Assembly: GCA_964017145.1 (NCBI GenBank)
Contig: OZ024845.1
Span: forward strand, 1,302,001 to 1,366,000
DNA length: 64,000 bases
Direction: 5' to 3'
Origin: Agrocybe praecox
Taxonomy: Eukaryota; Basidiomycota; Agaricomycetes; Agaricales; Agrocybaceae
The translations under genes and the position numbers were made by a program. Below the pieces are notes generated by a model that saw nothing but the letters and a program-made list of their open reading frames with translations, did no database searches and was not told the origin of the DNA. Shown here in pieces: positions 22,437-33,850 of this stretch. Each line of letters begins with the position of its first letter. The first letter of the stretch is position 1.

Positions 22437-25400
22437 CTATTCAGCAACATAAATAGCCTTGGCTGCTTGGATTTCTTCTTCAATATTGTCCAAAGCTGTG
22501 TGAGATATAGTACTATGTAAGTAATTAATTATATAGACAAGTATAAAAAGGACATACAAAGATGATTTTCTAATACCATAGTCCAAAGAGCATCGATCAA
22601 CAACTGACTTTGAGCAGTTGTTGGCTGGACATCGACAGCTAGGAAAGTTTTAGATACACAAGTTAATATAGATAACAAGGGGGAAAACATACAATTTCGG
22701 TCAAACAAGTGCACCAATTTATGAACTACTTTCTGAACTGCCTTCTTTCCCTTGAATTTTGGCTCCTCCACTTTTTAAATTGATTTATATAGAAAAATAT
22801 CATTCACAATTTTTAAAGCTTACTATTGTGTGGTGCCAATGCAACTGATATGACATGTGAAACTTCTGGATGAGCTAATTTTTGATAAAGTTTGAAAGTC
22901 TCTAAAAAGTAAATTTCCAATGGGATATTAGAGTATGTGTTAAACAAATAAAAAACATGTTCTGAGCATATTATCAAACCTAAAAATATATATTAGATAT
23001 ATGTTGATAATCAAATAAAATAAACGCAAACATATCACAAAGCACAATGCTTTTTGCATTTTGGGTTTAGGTAATCCATTAACCTGAGAATAAAATAAAA
23101 TAAATGATGTACAAATAAATTATTAATAAATTATTACCATTTTTTCAATGACAGAGGTTATTGTCGAAATTATTTTTCGCTAAAAGGTTGAAGTTATTTG
23201 AAATAATCACATTTAAATATTATCAAAAACAATTTTACTCACAGACTATTGAAAAGAAGAAAAAAGACAAACAAAATAAGGTGAAAATAAAACAGACAGA
23301 AAAAAATTCTATGTACCACCTATGAGAAAAGAAAAACACAGAAGAAATGAGCAAAAGAACAAAGACAGAGAAGAATAAATTGTACACACATCCTACGACA
23401 TAAAGTAGAACACAGAAGAAATGAGCCAAAGAACAAAGGCAGAAAAGACTGAATTGTACACACATCCTATGAAACAAAGCAAAAGACAGAAAAAATAAGT
23501 CAAAAAATGAAGGCACAGAAAAATAAGTGCTACGCACATTCTATGAAATAAGGTAGGACACAGAGGAAATAAGCCAAAGAACAAGGATAGAAGAATGAAT
23601 TGTACACACATGCTATGAAATAAAGAAAAAGACAGAAGAAATAAGCCAAAGAATAAAAGGCAGAAAAGAATGAATTCTACATACATGCTATAGAACAAAG
23701 CAAAAGACAGAAGAATTAACCCAAAGAACAAAGGCAGAGAAAAATGAATTCTACCCACCATCTATGAAAGGAAGCAAAAAACAAAAGAATTAATCCAAAA
23801 ATAAAGCTAGGTAATAATGAATTGCACACACAAACTATGAAAGAAAATAAAAGAGAGAAAAATTAAACCAAAGGACAAAGGCAAAGATGAATAAATTTTA
23901 CGCACATACTATCAAACAAAGCAAAAGACAGAAGAATTAAGCCAAAGAACAAAAGCAGAGAAGAATGAATTATACACACATGCTATAAAACAAAGTAAAA
24001 GACAGAAGAATTAAGCCAAATAACAAAGGCATGGAAGAACGAATTGTACACACATGCTATGAAGCAAAGTAAAAAAAAAACAGAAGAATTAAGCTAAAGA
24101 ACAAAGACAGGAAAGAATGAATTGTACACACATCCTATGAAACGAAGCAATAAACAGCAGAAATAAACCAAAGACCCATGGCAGAGAAGAATGAATTGTA
24201 CACACCATCTATGAAACAAACAAAAGCACAGAAGAATTAAGGCAAAGAACAAATACAGAAGAATGAATTCTACACACAGCCTATAAAGCAAAGCACAAGA
24301 CAGAAGAATTAAGCCAAAAAACAAGGACTGATAAGGATGTATTGTACACACATCCTATGAAACAAAGAAAACACAGAGGAAATAAGCAAAGAACAAAGAT
24401 AGAATGAATTCCATGCACATCCTATGAAATAAAGCAGAACACAGAGGAAATAAGCCAAAGAACAAGAACAGAAGAATGAATCCTACACACATGCTATATA
24501 AAAAAAAGAAAAACACAGAAGAAATAAGCCAAAGAACAAAAGCAGAGTAGAATGAATTTTACACACCATCTATAAAACAAAGCAAAAAAACAGAAAAATT
24601 GAGCCAAAGAACACAGATAGAAGAATGAATTCCACACACAGCCTATGAAGCAAAGCAAAACACAGAAGAAATAAGCCCAAAAAAAAAGACAGAGATGAAT
24701 GAATTCTATGCACATCCTATGAAACAAAGCAAAAAAAAACAGAAAAATTAAGCATAAGAACAAACACAGAGAAGAATGAATTGTACACACTATCTATGAA
24801 ACAGAGCAAAACACAGAAGAAATAAGCCAAAGAACAAAGACAGAGGAATGAATTCTACACACAGCCTATGAAACAAAGCAAAACACAGAAGATATAAACT
24901 AAAGAACAAACACAGAGAAGAATAAACTTTACGCACATCCTATGAAAAAAAGCAAAACACAGAAGAAATAAGCAAAAGAACAAACACAGAGAAATTTAAA
25001 TTCTACATACCATCTATGAAACAAAGCAAAACACAGAAGACATAAGCCAAGGAACAAAAACGGAGATGAATGAATTCTACACACATCCTATGAAACAAAG
25101 CAAAACACAGAAGGATTAACCCAAAGGACAGACAGAAGAACAGGTTTTACATACATGCTATAAAACAAAGCAAAAGAACAAAAGAATTAAGCTAAAGAAC
25201 AAAGACAGAGAAAGATGAATTCTATGCACCATCTATGAAAGAAAGCAGAACACAGAATAATTAAACCAAAGAACTGAGGTAGAGAAGAATGAATTTAACA
25301 CACCATCTATGAAACAAGGCAAAACACAGAAGAATTAAGCCAAAGAACAGAGACAGAAAAATGAATTTTACATACAGCCTGTGAAACAAAGTAAAACACA

Positions 25401-27032
25401 GAAGAATTAAGTCAAAGAATGATGGCAGAGAAGAATAAATTCTACACACATCCTATGAAACAAAGCAAAACACACATGAAATAAGTCAAAGAACAAAGGC
25501 AAAGAAGAATAAATTCCATGCACATCCTATAGAACAAAGCAGAACACAGAGAAAATCAGCCAAAGAACTGAGGCAGAGATGAATGAATTCCACACACAGT
25601 CTATTAAACAAAGTATAAGGCAGAAGCATTAAGCCAAAGAACAAAGGCAGAGAAGAATGAACTCTACGAACAGTCTATTAAAGACAGAAGGGATCAGTGA
25701 CTAGACAAGAACTATAAGCATATTATAAAGCAGAAACTTACTGTCCAAAATGTCTAAAAATATTCAATTAACATATTATTTTGTAGCAAAAACATTGAAT
25801 GCAAGATATACCCAGGTATAAAGAAAACATTCTATTATATCTTGCACACATATGCTTTCCTTTAGAATGTTTTCCTTACTTGACAGCAGTGGTATGAGAT
25901 GCCTTCCAAATATTATTTTAGTGACTCACTCTAGAGATTTTTTATCTAAATCAATACCTATCAAATGCCTTTTTCATGCACAGCTCTAAATTTGCTTGCT
26001 GTGTTAAAACCAGAAGGTGACATAGATTTTCATCACCAAGAGAATTCAAGGTTCTGCGTATGAGAATATCACACTTGATGTTCTCTGGCATAATTTCTAC
26101 CAAACAAAGCAGTCAGTCAAAGTCAAATAATTATACATTTTGATTGATTACACATTACCTCCCAGATAAACTACTGCTGATGGTGGATACTTTAATTTCT
26201 GCAATTCCAACCATGCACCTTCTTTCACTTGCTTGATGGCAGAAACCCAACACTGTGCAGCTGGTTTATCCTTATTTTTTTGCCATTCCTGTGCATCTTT
26301 GACATGCATCTTGGTGAAAATGACAATAACCGGGACTATTTATTGTTAGAAATAATGTTATAATGATTATGTCAATAAGGGTGTACCCTTTCCTGTTCCG
26401 CATTCAGAGAAAAATTGCTTCTCTGCATGTGTTATAGGCCTTGCATTATCAACTGCAATGCAATACCTAGTGTTGATAATGTTAAGGTAATATCTTCTCG
26501 AAGCAATCAGAACACAGTACCATATGGCATGCAATTGGTCACCCACTCGCAGCTCTTGCGAACACCCCTCGATAAAATCCTGTACTATTTTTAGCTCGTC
26601 AACCCCGCCACTCTCGAATCCGCGAGAGTCATGAAACACAAATTTCTCGTTACTTTCGAAGGCTATCTCATCGTTGATGTCATGTATACCTCGCTGAAAT
26701 ATTAATTGAGCCCAAACCTAAATCTACGCCGGAACACAAAAAGACCTGACCTCAATCGTGGGCTTAAGTGTATGATCCTCGGGCATCATCTAAAGCAAGG
26801 CATTAAGGAATCTAACATGAAGAAGTCAAGGAGAAGTATGATATATGCTCACTTGTTTCCCCTTCTTATTTCTTATAATCGGCTTCTCAGTCGTGTCACA
26901 GACTCTCTGGAGGACAGTTGTTTTGCCTGTGTTGCGTCGGCCTATAACGAGAACACGGAAGCGGTCAAACTTGTTGCGAATCCCCTGGTAGTGTTCAGGA
27001 GAAAAGACAGAGCTTTGTGATGACGCAGACAT
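22437..27032 (-). CDS. G-domain (P-loop GTPase) protein with giant minisatellite intron
   Basis: A GTP-binding protein of the G-domain family abundant in agaricomycetes. Start ATG at 27,032 (MSASSQSSVFSPEHYQG). P-loop in FRVLVIGRRNTGKTTVLQRV, then RGIHDINDEIAFES, switch-type VFHDSRGFESGGVDELK, VGDQLHAIWYC, ITHAEKQFFSECGTG, VPVIVIFTKMHVKDAQEW (TKxD-like base-recognition site), YPPSAVVYL, IMPENIKCDILIRRTLNSL, ETFKLYQKLAHPEVSHVI, KGKKAVQKVVHKLVHLFDRN, VQPTTAQSQLLIDALWTM and ALDNIEEEIQAAKAIYVAE, ending at 22,437. Introns are mostly short. The exception lies between about 25,930 and 22,980 and contains the 74-bp array. One junction (after ALAPHN, before the exon with KFKGKKAVQ) is out of frame by my reading, so that intron border is uncertain or damaged. 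Confidence 0.7.
23240..25700. repeat. Minisatellite, about 74-bp unit, 33 copies, inside an intron
   Basis: The core 'CACATCCTATGAAACAAAGC' and variants recur 33 times between about 23,320 and 25,665 at 70-80 bp spacing. A typical unit continues with AAAACACAGAAGAAATAAGC and CAAAGAACAAAGACAGAGAAG. Variants of the triplet before CTATGA (CAT, GCC, TCC, TGC) often follow in the order CAT-GCC-TCC, which suggests duplication of three-unit blocks. Read on the strand of the host gene, each unit carries a pyrimidine-rich tract ending TTTGTTTCATAG, like a 3' splice site. Long open frames over it give repeated hydrophobic segments (FFGLILLSFALFHRMC) but break at indels. Confidence 0.95.
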
Positions 27033-27159
27033 TGTGTACAAAATACTTTGTATCGAGCAGCGAGTGTTGAAAGATGTGAGGAAAGTTCAAGGATTGATCA
27101 AGGCGATGAACACCGTCGTAACATCCAAGTAACACCTCAGTGACAGTTACCTTGAGGGC

Positions 27160-27550
27160 ATCCCATTTCTGGGATTGAAATCCGCGGGACTGTTCGGGGG
27201 CCCACTGTCCCTCGAACAGTTGACCTTGGTGCCTGACAGTGGCATTCGGAGCCTGAGTCGGCACAGTATTCACATTGATGGCATTGCCGACAACGACATC
27301 ACCACCGACGCGGCTCAATTGCCCAAACGGCTGCTTCGTGACCGTTGCCAACGATGTTGAGCAAGCGGTCTGATCATGTCAGCGCCCATCCCCGACGCAA
27401 TTTTGCTCCAGGCGTAACTAATGCCGAAGCGAAGACTCACCTGTGCCGAAGAGTAATGTCGAAGGACGCGCCAGCGGATCAATTTGATCCGCTACCGTTA
27501 CCGACGTCGAGCATAGCGTCGATGCCGAACGAGTGGCATACTCCGCCTTT
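27160..27550 (-). other. Possible coding exons upstream of the G-domain gene
   Basis: Two minus-strand open pieces can be joined across a GT..AG interval. The first carries VTVADQIDPLARPSTLLFGT. The second carries STSLATVTKQPFGQLSRVGG, then VVVGNAINVNTVPTQAPNAT and ends near QKWDALK. The composition looks coding, but there is no clear start, stop or known domain. It may be an unrelated gene scrap. Confidence 0.25.
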
Positions 27551-28379
27551 ACGCATTGTGTTACAATGAGTGCTGTTGTGACCCGTTAGAAAGGGTCCCG
27601 GGGACAATGCTAGAGACTGTTCGGCGGTGCATAATCTCACAAATGAGATTTCTTGGTGACCTTTGCCTCTCGAAACCCAGCAGCATTATCCCGAAGCGCG
27701 TTCGCAGTTTTCTTTCCACCAACGGACGATACAACACGACAACACATCATATCTGGGACTGCACCACATTGCCCGCCATACCCTATAGAAGATTCCACAA
27801 GTTACAAAGCGGGTCAGATCTGATCTACCTGGACGAATATCCTGGTTGACTCCTGCAAACAAGCCCCATTGACATCTCCCTCTACGTCTGGGTAGTATTA
27901 CGGACTGACTGGATTGAGCTCAATTTGAATGGAGGGGTGTGGCGTTGCAGCATATTGACCGAGATCCGCGTGTTTAGACGTGAGAAGGTTGAGGGAAGGT
28001 TCATGGGGGATTTTCTACGTGAACATGAAAGGTACGCAAATATGGGGTATTCAATTCTCGAGTTGACTTGCATTCTTTTACACTGCATCGCTTGCTGACA
28101 TCTGCCGAAGGACCAAGCTACCGTCCATCTATTCCGGTGTTTGCTGTCTCTACTGACAAACTTGAAACGATCGTGTAGATTTCGCGCGGCGTTCTTGAGG
28201 ACCCTTCGAGGGCACAAGCGATGATAGAAAGGGATCTGTAGAATGGCGTCAAGAGACTACGGGGGCCGGTGGCGAACGAGAGTCAAGAAAGAAAAATATG
28301 ATACCGCCCGCGAATTGCATCGCTCGCTGAGGACTACACCAGTCAAACCACAAAAGTTTGAAGCTTTAAGTCGTGATTC

Positions 28380-28790
28380 TTCTCCAATTTCTTTCCTGCT
28401 GGACTTACTGGTGGCTGGAAAGTCAAATTTACGCGTTGAGAGCGAATTGCTCGACCTTATTTAAGTACCGAACATGCAAATTCTCGCTGTCAACGGTGCC
28501 CAAACAGGTGTCGCAGGTTACGGACCTGTTGGTGCCCTATAAACTATACAACTCGCCATATTTTAGCCTTCGACTTTCGTGTCTCTGAAGAGCTTCGATC
28601 AAATGGGTATCAGCAGCGCAGCGAATTCAGAATGCACCCCTCTCGTTTAAAATCCAGCCGCCCCAGCGGGAAGGTTATCTTTGGTCGTCATCCTTGCTAC
28701 TACCATCGGAAGACTCCTGTCCACGACGTCTCTCATGCCGAATGGAACAGTTGTGTTTGGGTGTCAAGATTTACTGATTCCTTCTTCCAC
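28380..28790 (+). pseudogene. Glyoxal oxidase middle fragment, inverted relative to the others
   Basis: Plus-strand frames read AGLTGGWKVKFT, then MQILAVNGAQTGVAGYG at 28,473, then STTSLMPNGTVVFG near 28,720. These match AGIAAGWKVE, MRILIVNGAQTGVAGYG and STASLTPNGT of the intact gene at 52-54.5 kb, in order. Stops and frameshifts separate them. The copper-ligand Tyr-His pair (RMYHS in the intact gene) is replaced by unrelated residues. No N- or C-terminal part is present nearby. Confidence 0.7.
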
Positions 28791-29439
28791 AGACGTTGCT
28801 TAACACTTGCGCAGTCGAAAATTGCCAAAGTATAAGCTGCAACACGAGTTGGACAGGGCACGCGACTTGTATGAAGTCGTATTCGAGTGTGCTAGAATCT
28901 ATAGGCGTGTCGAGAGGCAAACCAAGCGTTGATGGTTGTATGTTTGGTTATGGGTGTTGAAACTATGTAGTAAGTGCCCTACATCTTTCAGTACGTACCC
29001 GTTACCATGAAATAATCTATTTGTACACCAGAATTATCATCTTCGTTCAGTCCTGCCTTCTATCGTCTCCGGGGGTCATCACTGCGCGCAGATGGAGAGG
29101 TCGACGTTCAAAAGCAAGCCTTATTCATACCGACTAGCACAGGCTGCGAGGCGCCGTAAAAACATTGTGCAAGACACCTTATGAGGTGGCGATGGCTCGT
29201 GAGCCCTTCAGATTGAATACAAAGGCCTTACGACCGTAAACGGAGGCTGCGTGAGACAGGCAAGTAAATATTTCCATCTCGAGCAGTTTAAGTATGGAAC
29301 TCACGCGTCTTCTTATCAGACGTCAACGACGATGTTGAACCAGGTCGCCGGAACATGACAGACCATCCCAATTCCCAGGACTCCGCGCGAGGATGGGTGC
29401 ATCCCATCTGTACTATCCTGTCTGGGGTAGACTGTACCC

Positions 29440-30000
29440 ACCTGCTTCATTGACAACCACGCAGCCTGCGATGCCAAATGACAGCCCCATTGAAAGAGCG
29501 ATGAAATGACGCCAAACGAGAGCCAAACGACATCGAACTAGAGCCAAACGACGACCTGTTGATGTCCTAGCTACACAGGCAACGAAACAACGCCAAACGA
29601 GAGCCAAACGGCGATGTGATGCTGACTTTAGACGATGTATCGATGTCCTAACTCCACAGGGCCACCAAGGATTGAAACAGCGCCCTTTTGGCGCCAAACA
29701 ACGGCTAAACAACGTTGTAACGTGGGCCCAACCCCACAGAACCACCAAGGATTGAAACGACGACGGAATAGCGAGAAACAGCAGCCGAGCGACGGTGTAA
29801 ATTGTATAATGCTGAGACATGAGGATACATTGATGTCTTAACTGCACAGGACCACCAAGGATCGATTTGACGACGACATAATGATGACCTATTCATTCAA
29901 GACCACCACATCAATTTATTGTTTGCCTAACCACATAGGGCCACCGTGGATCGAAAAGACGCCAACACGACGTCAAACGACTGCTAAACGGCGCTCTACT
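29440..30000 (+). repeat. Degenerate minisatellite, 80-105-bp units
   Basis: The block 'CCTAACTCCACAGGGCCACCAAGGATTGAAA' recurs in decaying forms at about 29,562, 29,645, 29,729, 29,835 and 29,925. Between them are A/C-rich arrays of CGCCAAACGA and GAGCCAAACGACGA. Open frames across it are composition artefacts. Confidence 0.7.
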
Positions 30001-30009
30001 AATCACACT

Positions 30010-31179
30010 TGCATCGCACGACACCACCACAGATTTAGATCGATGCCGTGCTAAGGCAAGCGGTCGTGCATCATGGTGTCATATCCGAATCCATCGTATG
30101 TACTCTCAGGCATCGAGCTGCAGGCGTGTACTGACTCGAATCTAGGATACAGTTTGTTCATTCGTGGTGCAGCATCGAAGAGTTGGCTAAGGGTTGCTGG
30201 TGGATGAGAAGAAAGCAAAGATGACGATGGAGAATTACCATTTTGTTTCTTCCCTTGGCATTACGCCAAGCAGATTTAAGGAATTGATGCCCGTTCTCTG
30301 TGCATGTACATATGTAAGAGTACCTGTCCTAGTTTTGGTGTCCATTAAAACTAAAATATCGTTTCCTTATAGACGACCTCATTCTCTCGATATTTGTGCG
30401 GGATACCTAATAACCATCTCGGGCATGCGTATATATTTTGCAGATCAATATCTGCTTAGTGAAGATGCTTCCATATTCTGCCGTACCATTGAGCGATTAC
30501 AGAGCCGTTAGGCGTTGAAAAAAAAAGTTGGGGTGTGAACAAAAGTTGATCGGTTGGCTGCATCTGCTTCAAGGTTAATTCGTACGTGGATATATCCTCT
30601 GGGATGCCGCCCTTCGCTGATTTTGTCAGACTTTAAAAATGTAATACTTACACCACGTAGTACTACGAAGGAAATATTTTTCACCGCATCGACGAATGTC
30701 CATATGTTATCCACTGCGGTGCCACCAATCCATAAATTTCCAATATCAGTTTTGCAGCCCCCACTGCGTGAATTGTCCCTCGAGAGTCGATACATATTAG
30801 AGGAGGTCCAACTTTGGAGGCAATTCCACTACGAGTTTGCTATGAAAATCGTTACTGCCTCGGCTACCTGTAGTTCTCGTTTGTCAATGTCCAATTTATC
30901 TCAACTTCTTCGGAGCTGAAACTTAGTTGGGAATTAGAGTCGAACGTCGCCCGCCCTTCGGTTACCCATATAATCCTACGATCTTGCGAGAAATCATGCA
31001 ACCAAATCCACTTGTGCCAACCGGTCTATTTGTGATTTTGATTGCATGTTATCTGAACATTGCTCCTGCGTAGATTCCATTACTGAAAAGTAATATTACA
31101 TATTATATATATATAATTCGTAAATGTATCATCAGAATTCAAGCTCAAGATTCAGTGAGATGTTTTGCATCGATTCAGG
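30010..31179. other. Unassigned stretch
   Basis: Contains open frames on both strands at 30,508-30,919 (minus strand: YRLSRDNSRSGGCKTDIGN and WIGGTAVDNIWTFVDAVKN), but neither has a recognisable domain or clear splice structure. A short TA-rich run lies at about 31,098-31,114. Confidence 0.3.
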
Positions 31180-31199
31180 ACCGGCCATGTTGGTGCTTT

Positions 31200-32520
31200 T
31201 CGTTTACTTTCGCAGCGAGATGCGCGAGCCTGCAGTTAGACAGGTCACGGTAAGTTCGTATTTGGAAAAGACTACCTGGAACTGGCGACTTCTTCAGCCA
31301 CCTCCATAGGATATGGGATAATATTGACGCCTGCGGCCTGCTTAGATTTTGGAGTAAGGGGCTGATCCAACTCCGAGAGCTGAAAGCAGAACGCTAGTTT
31401 TTCTTCGATCGAAGTTTATCGTTTCTGGTTGGCTATTATCGGAGTGAGCCCATCTTGTACCTGCCGCTGAGGAAACCAAAAACAATAGATGAATGGACGA
31501 TGCTCTCTGCTCCATCATCATCTGTTCATGAAATGACAGACTTCGAACTCGACGAAGCTGCCATACGGTGAGATACGGTTCGAACCGCCTAACGCTTCTC
31601 CTTTCCCTGCCGACGGTTTATCTGACGGATATAACGGAATCTAGACGGACGCGGTCCTAGAGGTGCTTTCATGCGTGCCAATTCGACATTGTTCTCTCCT
31701 TCTCCATCTCCATCACCGTTTTATTCTCCGTCTTCTTCGCCTTTGCCTCTTCTTAACCTTCCTACACCTGCACCAACACCAACATCCACACCCATCGCAT
31801 CTTCCCCCCTCGGTGCGAATAGGCTCAGGCGCCGCGAGACAATCACTGATCCTCCTACGCCAGGATATGAGCACACTACGAGTGGCCCTACTAGCTCTAC
31901 AAATGGGATTAACTCAAGCCGGAGCTCAAGCCCAACGATGATAATGAAGACGACGACGACGACGCTCAAGGAGGGGGCATCGTTCGGCTCGGGGTTGGAC
32001 CTTTTCAGGAAGGATAAACACATCCCATAGCATTGAGACTGCACCCACACCTGCGGCTGGAACTGGGACTGATCAATCGGGTTCGCCTGCGTCCTCATCC
32101 TCGTCTTCGTGTGGCAGTTACGGGCATGTGCATAAAACCACCCATAACACCTACAGTAACACCCACAACACCCATGGCACACCGACGAGTAGGAAGATCG
32201 GGTTAGGCCAGAGGCCAAGCTATGATTGCTCGAGTGCGTTGGTGCCTTTGAGAAGTATAGGAGTTTTAGCACGGGTGCTATGAGCGGTGCAGGCGGACCT
32301 GGTGCGCTGAGACCGAGAAAAAGCCAGGACCATGTCGAGCGAGAAGGAAGGGGATATAGAGGTGGGCACGGAAGTGGAGAGCGTACGATGAGTCGCGTTC
32401 GGGATAGAGGTGCTGAGAAGGCTATGAGCCGCGAACGAGAATGTGAGTTGGGACCCTCGTCAACCCCCAACTCACAATGCGTTGTGTCCAAACCTGAGAA
32501 TGCCGGTGTTCGTAGTAAAT
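31200..32520 (+). pseudogene. Gene A fragment, copy 2
   Basis: Exons read VYFRSEMREPAVRQVT, then SSVHEMTDFELDEAAIR, an intron (gtgagatacgg to acag or gatatag), then RGAFMRANSTLFSPSPSPSP and SSPLGANRLRRRETITDPPT, PGYEHTTSGPTSSTNG. The last stretch ends at a stop at 32,028. Further frame-shifted homology to copy 1 (TMSRVRDRGAEKAMSRERE) continues to about 32,520. The conserved intron and exon frame show gene A was a real spliced gene. Its function is unknown; it is Ser/Pro/Thr-rich with an Arg/Glu-rich end. Confidence 0.5.
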
Positions 32521-32589
32521 GTCGTGAAGGCGGAGGTCCAGTGACAGTCGATGTTAACAGACTCGAGAAGAGGTTTAGGATTGGCTGGT

Positions 32590-33060
32590 CCATACGTATG
32601 CAGTGCGTCGAGAACCCAAGGCCCATAGTATTGACTGGTGATTTTTTCCAGTAAGCTTGGATCAAGTCAGTAGAAAAATAAAGGCTCACTACTGACGGAA
32701 GTAACCCCTGCGCATATATTGATCTCGAGATGAGATCGAGTTTCTCGTCGTAGTTGACCGTGCTAGGCAGTCCTATATACGTTGGACGTGGACGAGACAT
32801 GTAGGGCGGCGCATAGAGTGCGAATCTGTAGCAAATTTCAAACGAGACCGAGGTACATTTTTACAAGGACGACGTACCTGCATTCAGTGTATATCTGTTC
32901 GCTGACTGGGACGCATTCACGTTGGTGTTCGACCATCAGATCATCTTGAAGGTGAGCGTGTAGTTGCGAGGGTAAAGCAAACGCAAAGGCGCACGCTTTG
33001 ATGGGTATACTGGCAGTAGTTTCGGAAACGACACAGCGAGCTGCAGTGCTATACAAGAAA
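32590..33060 (-). pseudogene. Glyoxal oxidase 3' fragment, copy 2
   Basis: Minus strand, in order: VSEQIYTECR (intact gene: VSTQKYPTEYR), an intron, YAPPYMSRPRPTYIGLPSTV, NYDEKLDL, an intron, and MGLGFSTHCIRMDQ followed by TVTGPPP. The first His of the GFATHGVHMDQ motif is kept but the second is changed to Arg. The fragment stops at about 32,480 without the normal C-terminus. Confidence 0.7.
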
Positions 33061-33721
33061 GCGATCAATGTCTAACGTTTAACGCCCACGATACTATCGA
33101 GTGACAAATCACATACCGATCGTGCAATAAAGATCATAGGCATGTTGAATGCGAGGATCTTCGAGGAATAGAGGTCGATCGTTGTCGAAGTTGTCATAAA
33201 AGCCCACGGAAAATTAGCCCAATCAGAACTCGATTGGTCAAAGAGCAGTGGTCTTCGAGTGGGTTTCCTACGTGCCCAGAGCTGAGTCCTTGCCGTTCTT
33301 GCCAGGCACAACCTGTTCCACCCCGCTGCCGCATATTTGTGGTCATTCCTGACGACGTATCATGGGAGTTCTTGAGCATTATGGTATGTTCGTAATCGCT
33401 TGATGACCATGCATTACTGTGTGAACGTCATAACGTAGGACGACACCGTATGTTTTAATCGATGTTGGAGAACCAAAGGGCGGAGAACGTGACACTTCGG
33501 AGACGCGCTTCGATTAAGTGAGGCTAGAAGGTAAAGGGAATGCGGTGAATCTCCCTTCATTTCTGCTTGGGAGCAGAGGGTAGTAGATGGACACAAATAG
33601 AGTAACAAGAGCTCGCTGCTCAAGCGCTCAGTACTCAGTACTCAGTGCTTGGAGTGGACTGCAAGCTCAAGGCTGAACGCGGTCATGTGACTTATTCCTT
33701 TTTTTAGAACCAAACTAAACG

Positions 33722-33850
33722 GGAAGACGATACTGGGCAAATACCGGGTACAAAAGGTGTTCACCTCTCAAGCGTTCTCGTGAGGATGAGAGTGATGTGG
33801 AAGGCTCATGCTCATCAGCTAGGCCTCTCAAAAAGCGGAAGCGCGTGTAA
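33722..33850 (+). pseudogene. Orphan C-terminal exon with nuclear-localisation-like tail
   Basis: A plus-strand frame from 33,764 reads PLKRSREDESDVEGSCSSAR then PLKKRKRV and a stop at 33,850. Two basic clusters about 20 residues apart, the second ending the protein, resemble a nuclear localisation signal. The upstream exon is not identifiable. It lies just beyond module copy 2. Confidence 0.35.

Larger units (their letters stand above)
31180..33690. repeat. Chimeric module, copy 2
   Basis: Most complete copy of the gene A / glyoxal oxidase module. It starts at 'CTTTTCGTTTACTTTCGCAGCGAG', shared with copy 1 at 16,250. It ends at 'GAACGCGGTCATGTGAC', shared with copies 1 and 3. Confidence 0.75.

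Noticed and set aside
23240..25700. The 74-bp array as a CRISPR-like array
   Set aside because: Units are contiguous and diverged with no constant repeat and unique spacer alternation, and the host is a eukaryote.
29413..29847. Minus-strand frame of 144 codons over the degenerate minisatellite
   Set aside because: Repetitive Arg/Cys/Trp-rich translation that follows the tandem repeat; no coding evidence.
31721..32800. Long minus-strand open frame of 359 codons
   Set aside because: It runs antisense to the gene A fragment and only enters the glyoxal oxidase remnant at one end. It has no domain of its own and spans known intron-like joints.
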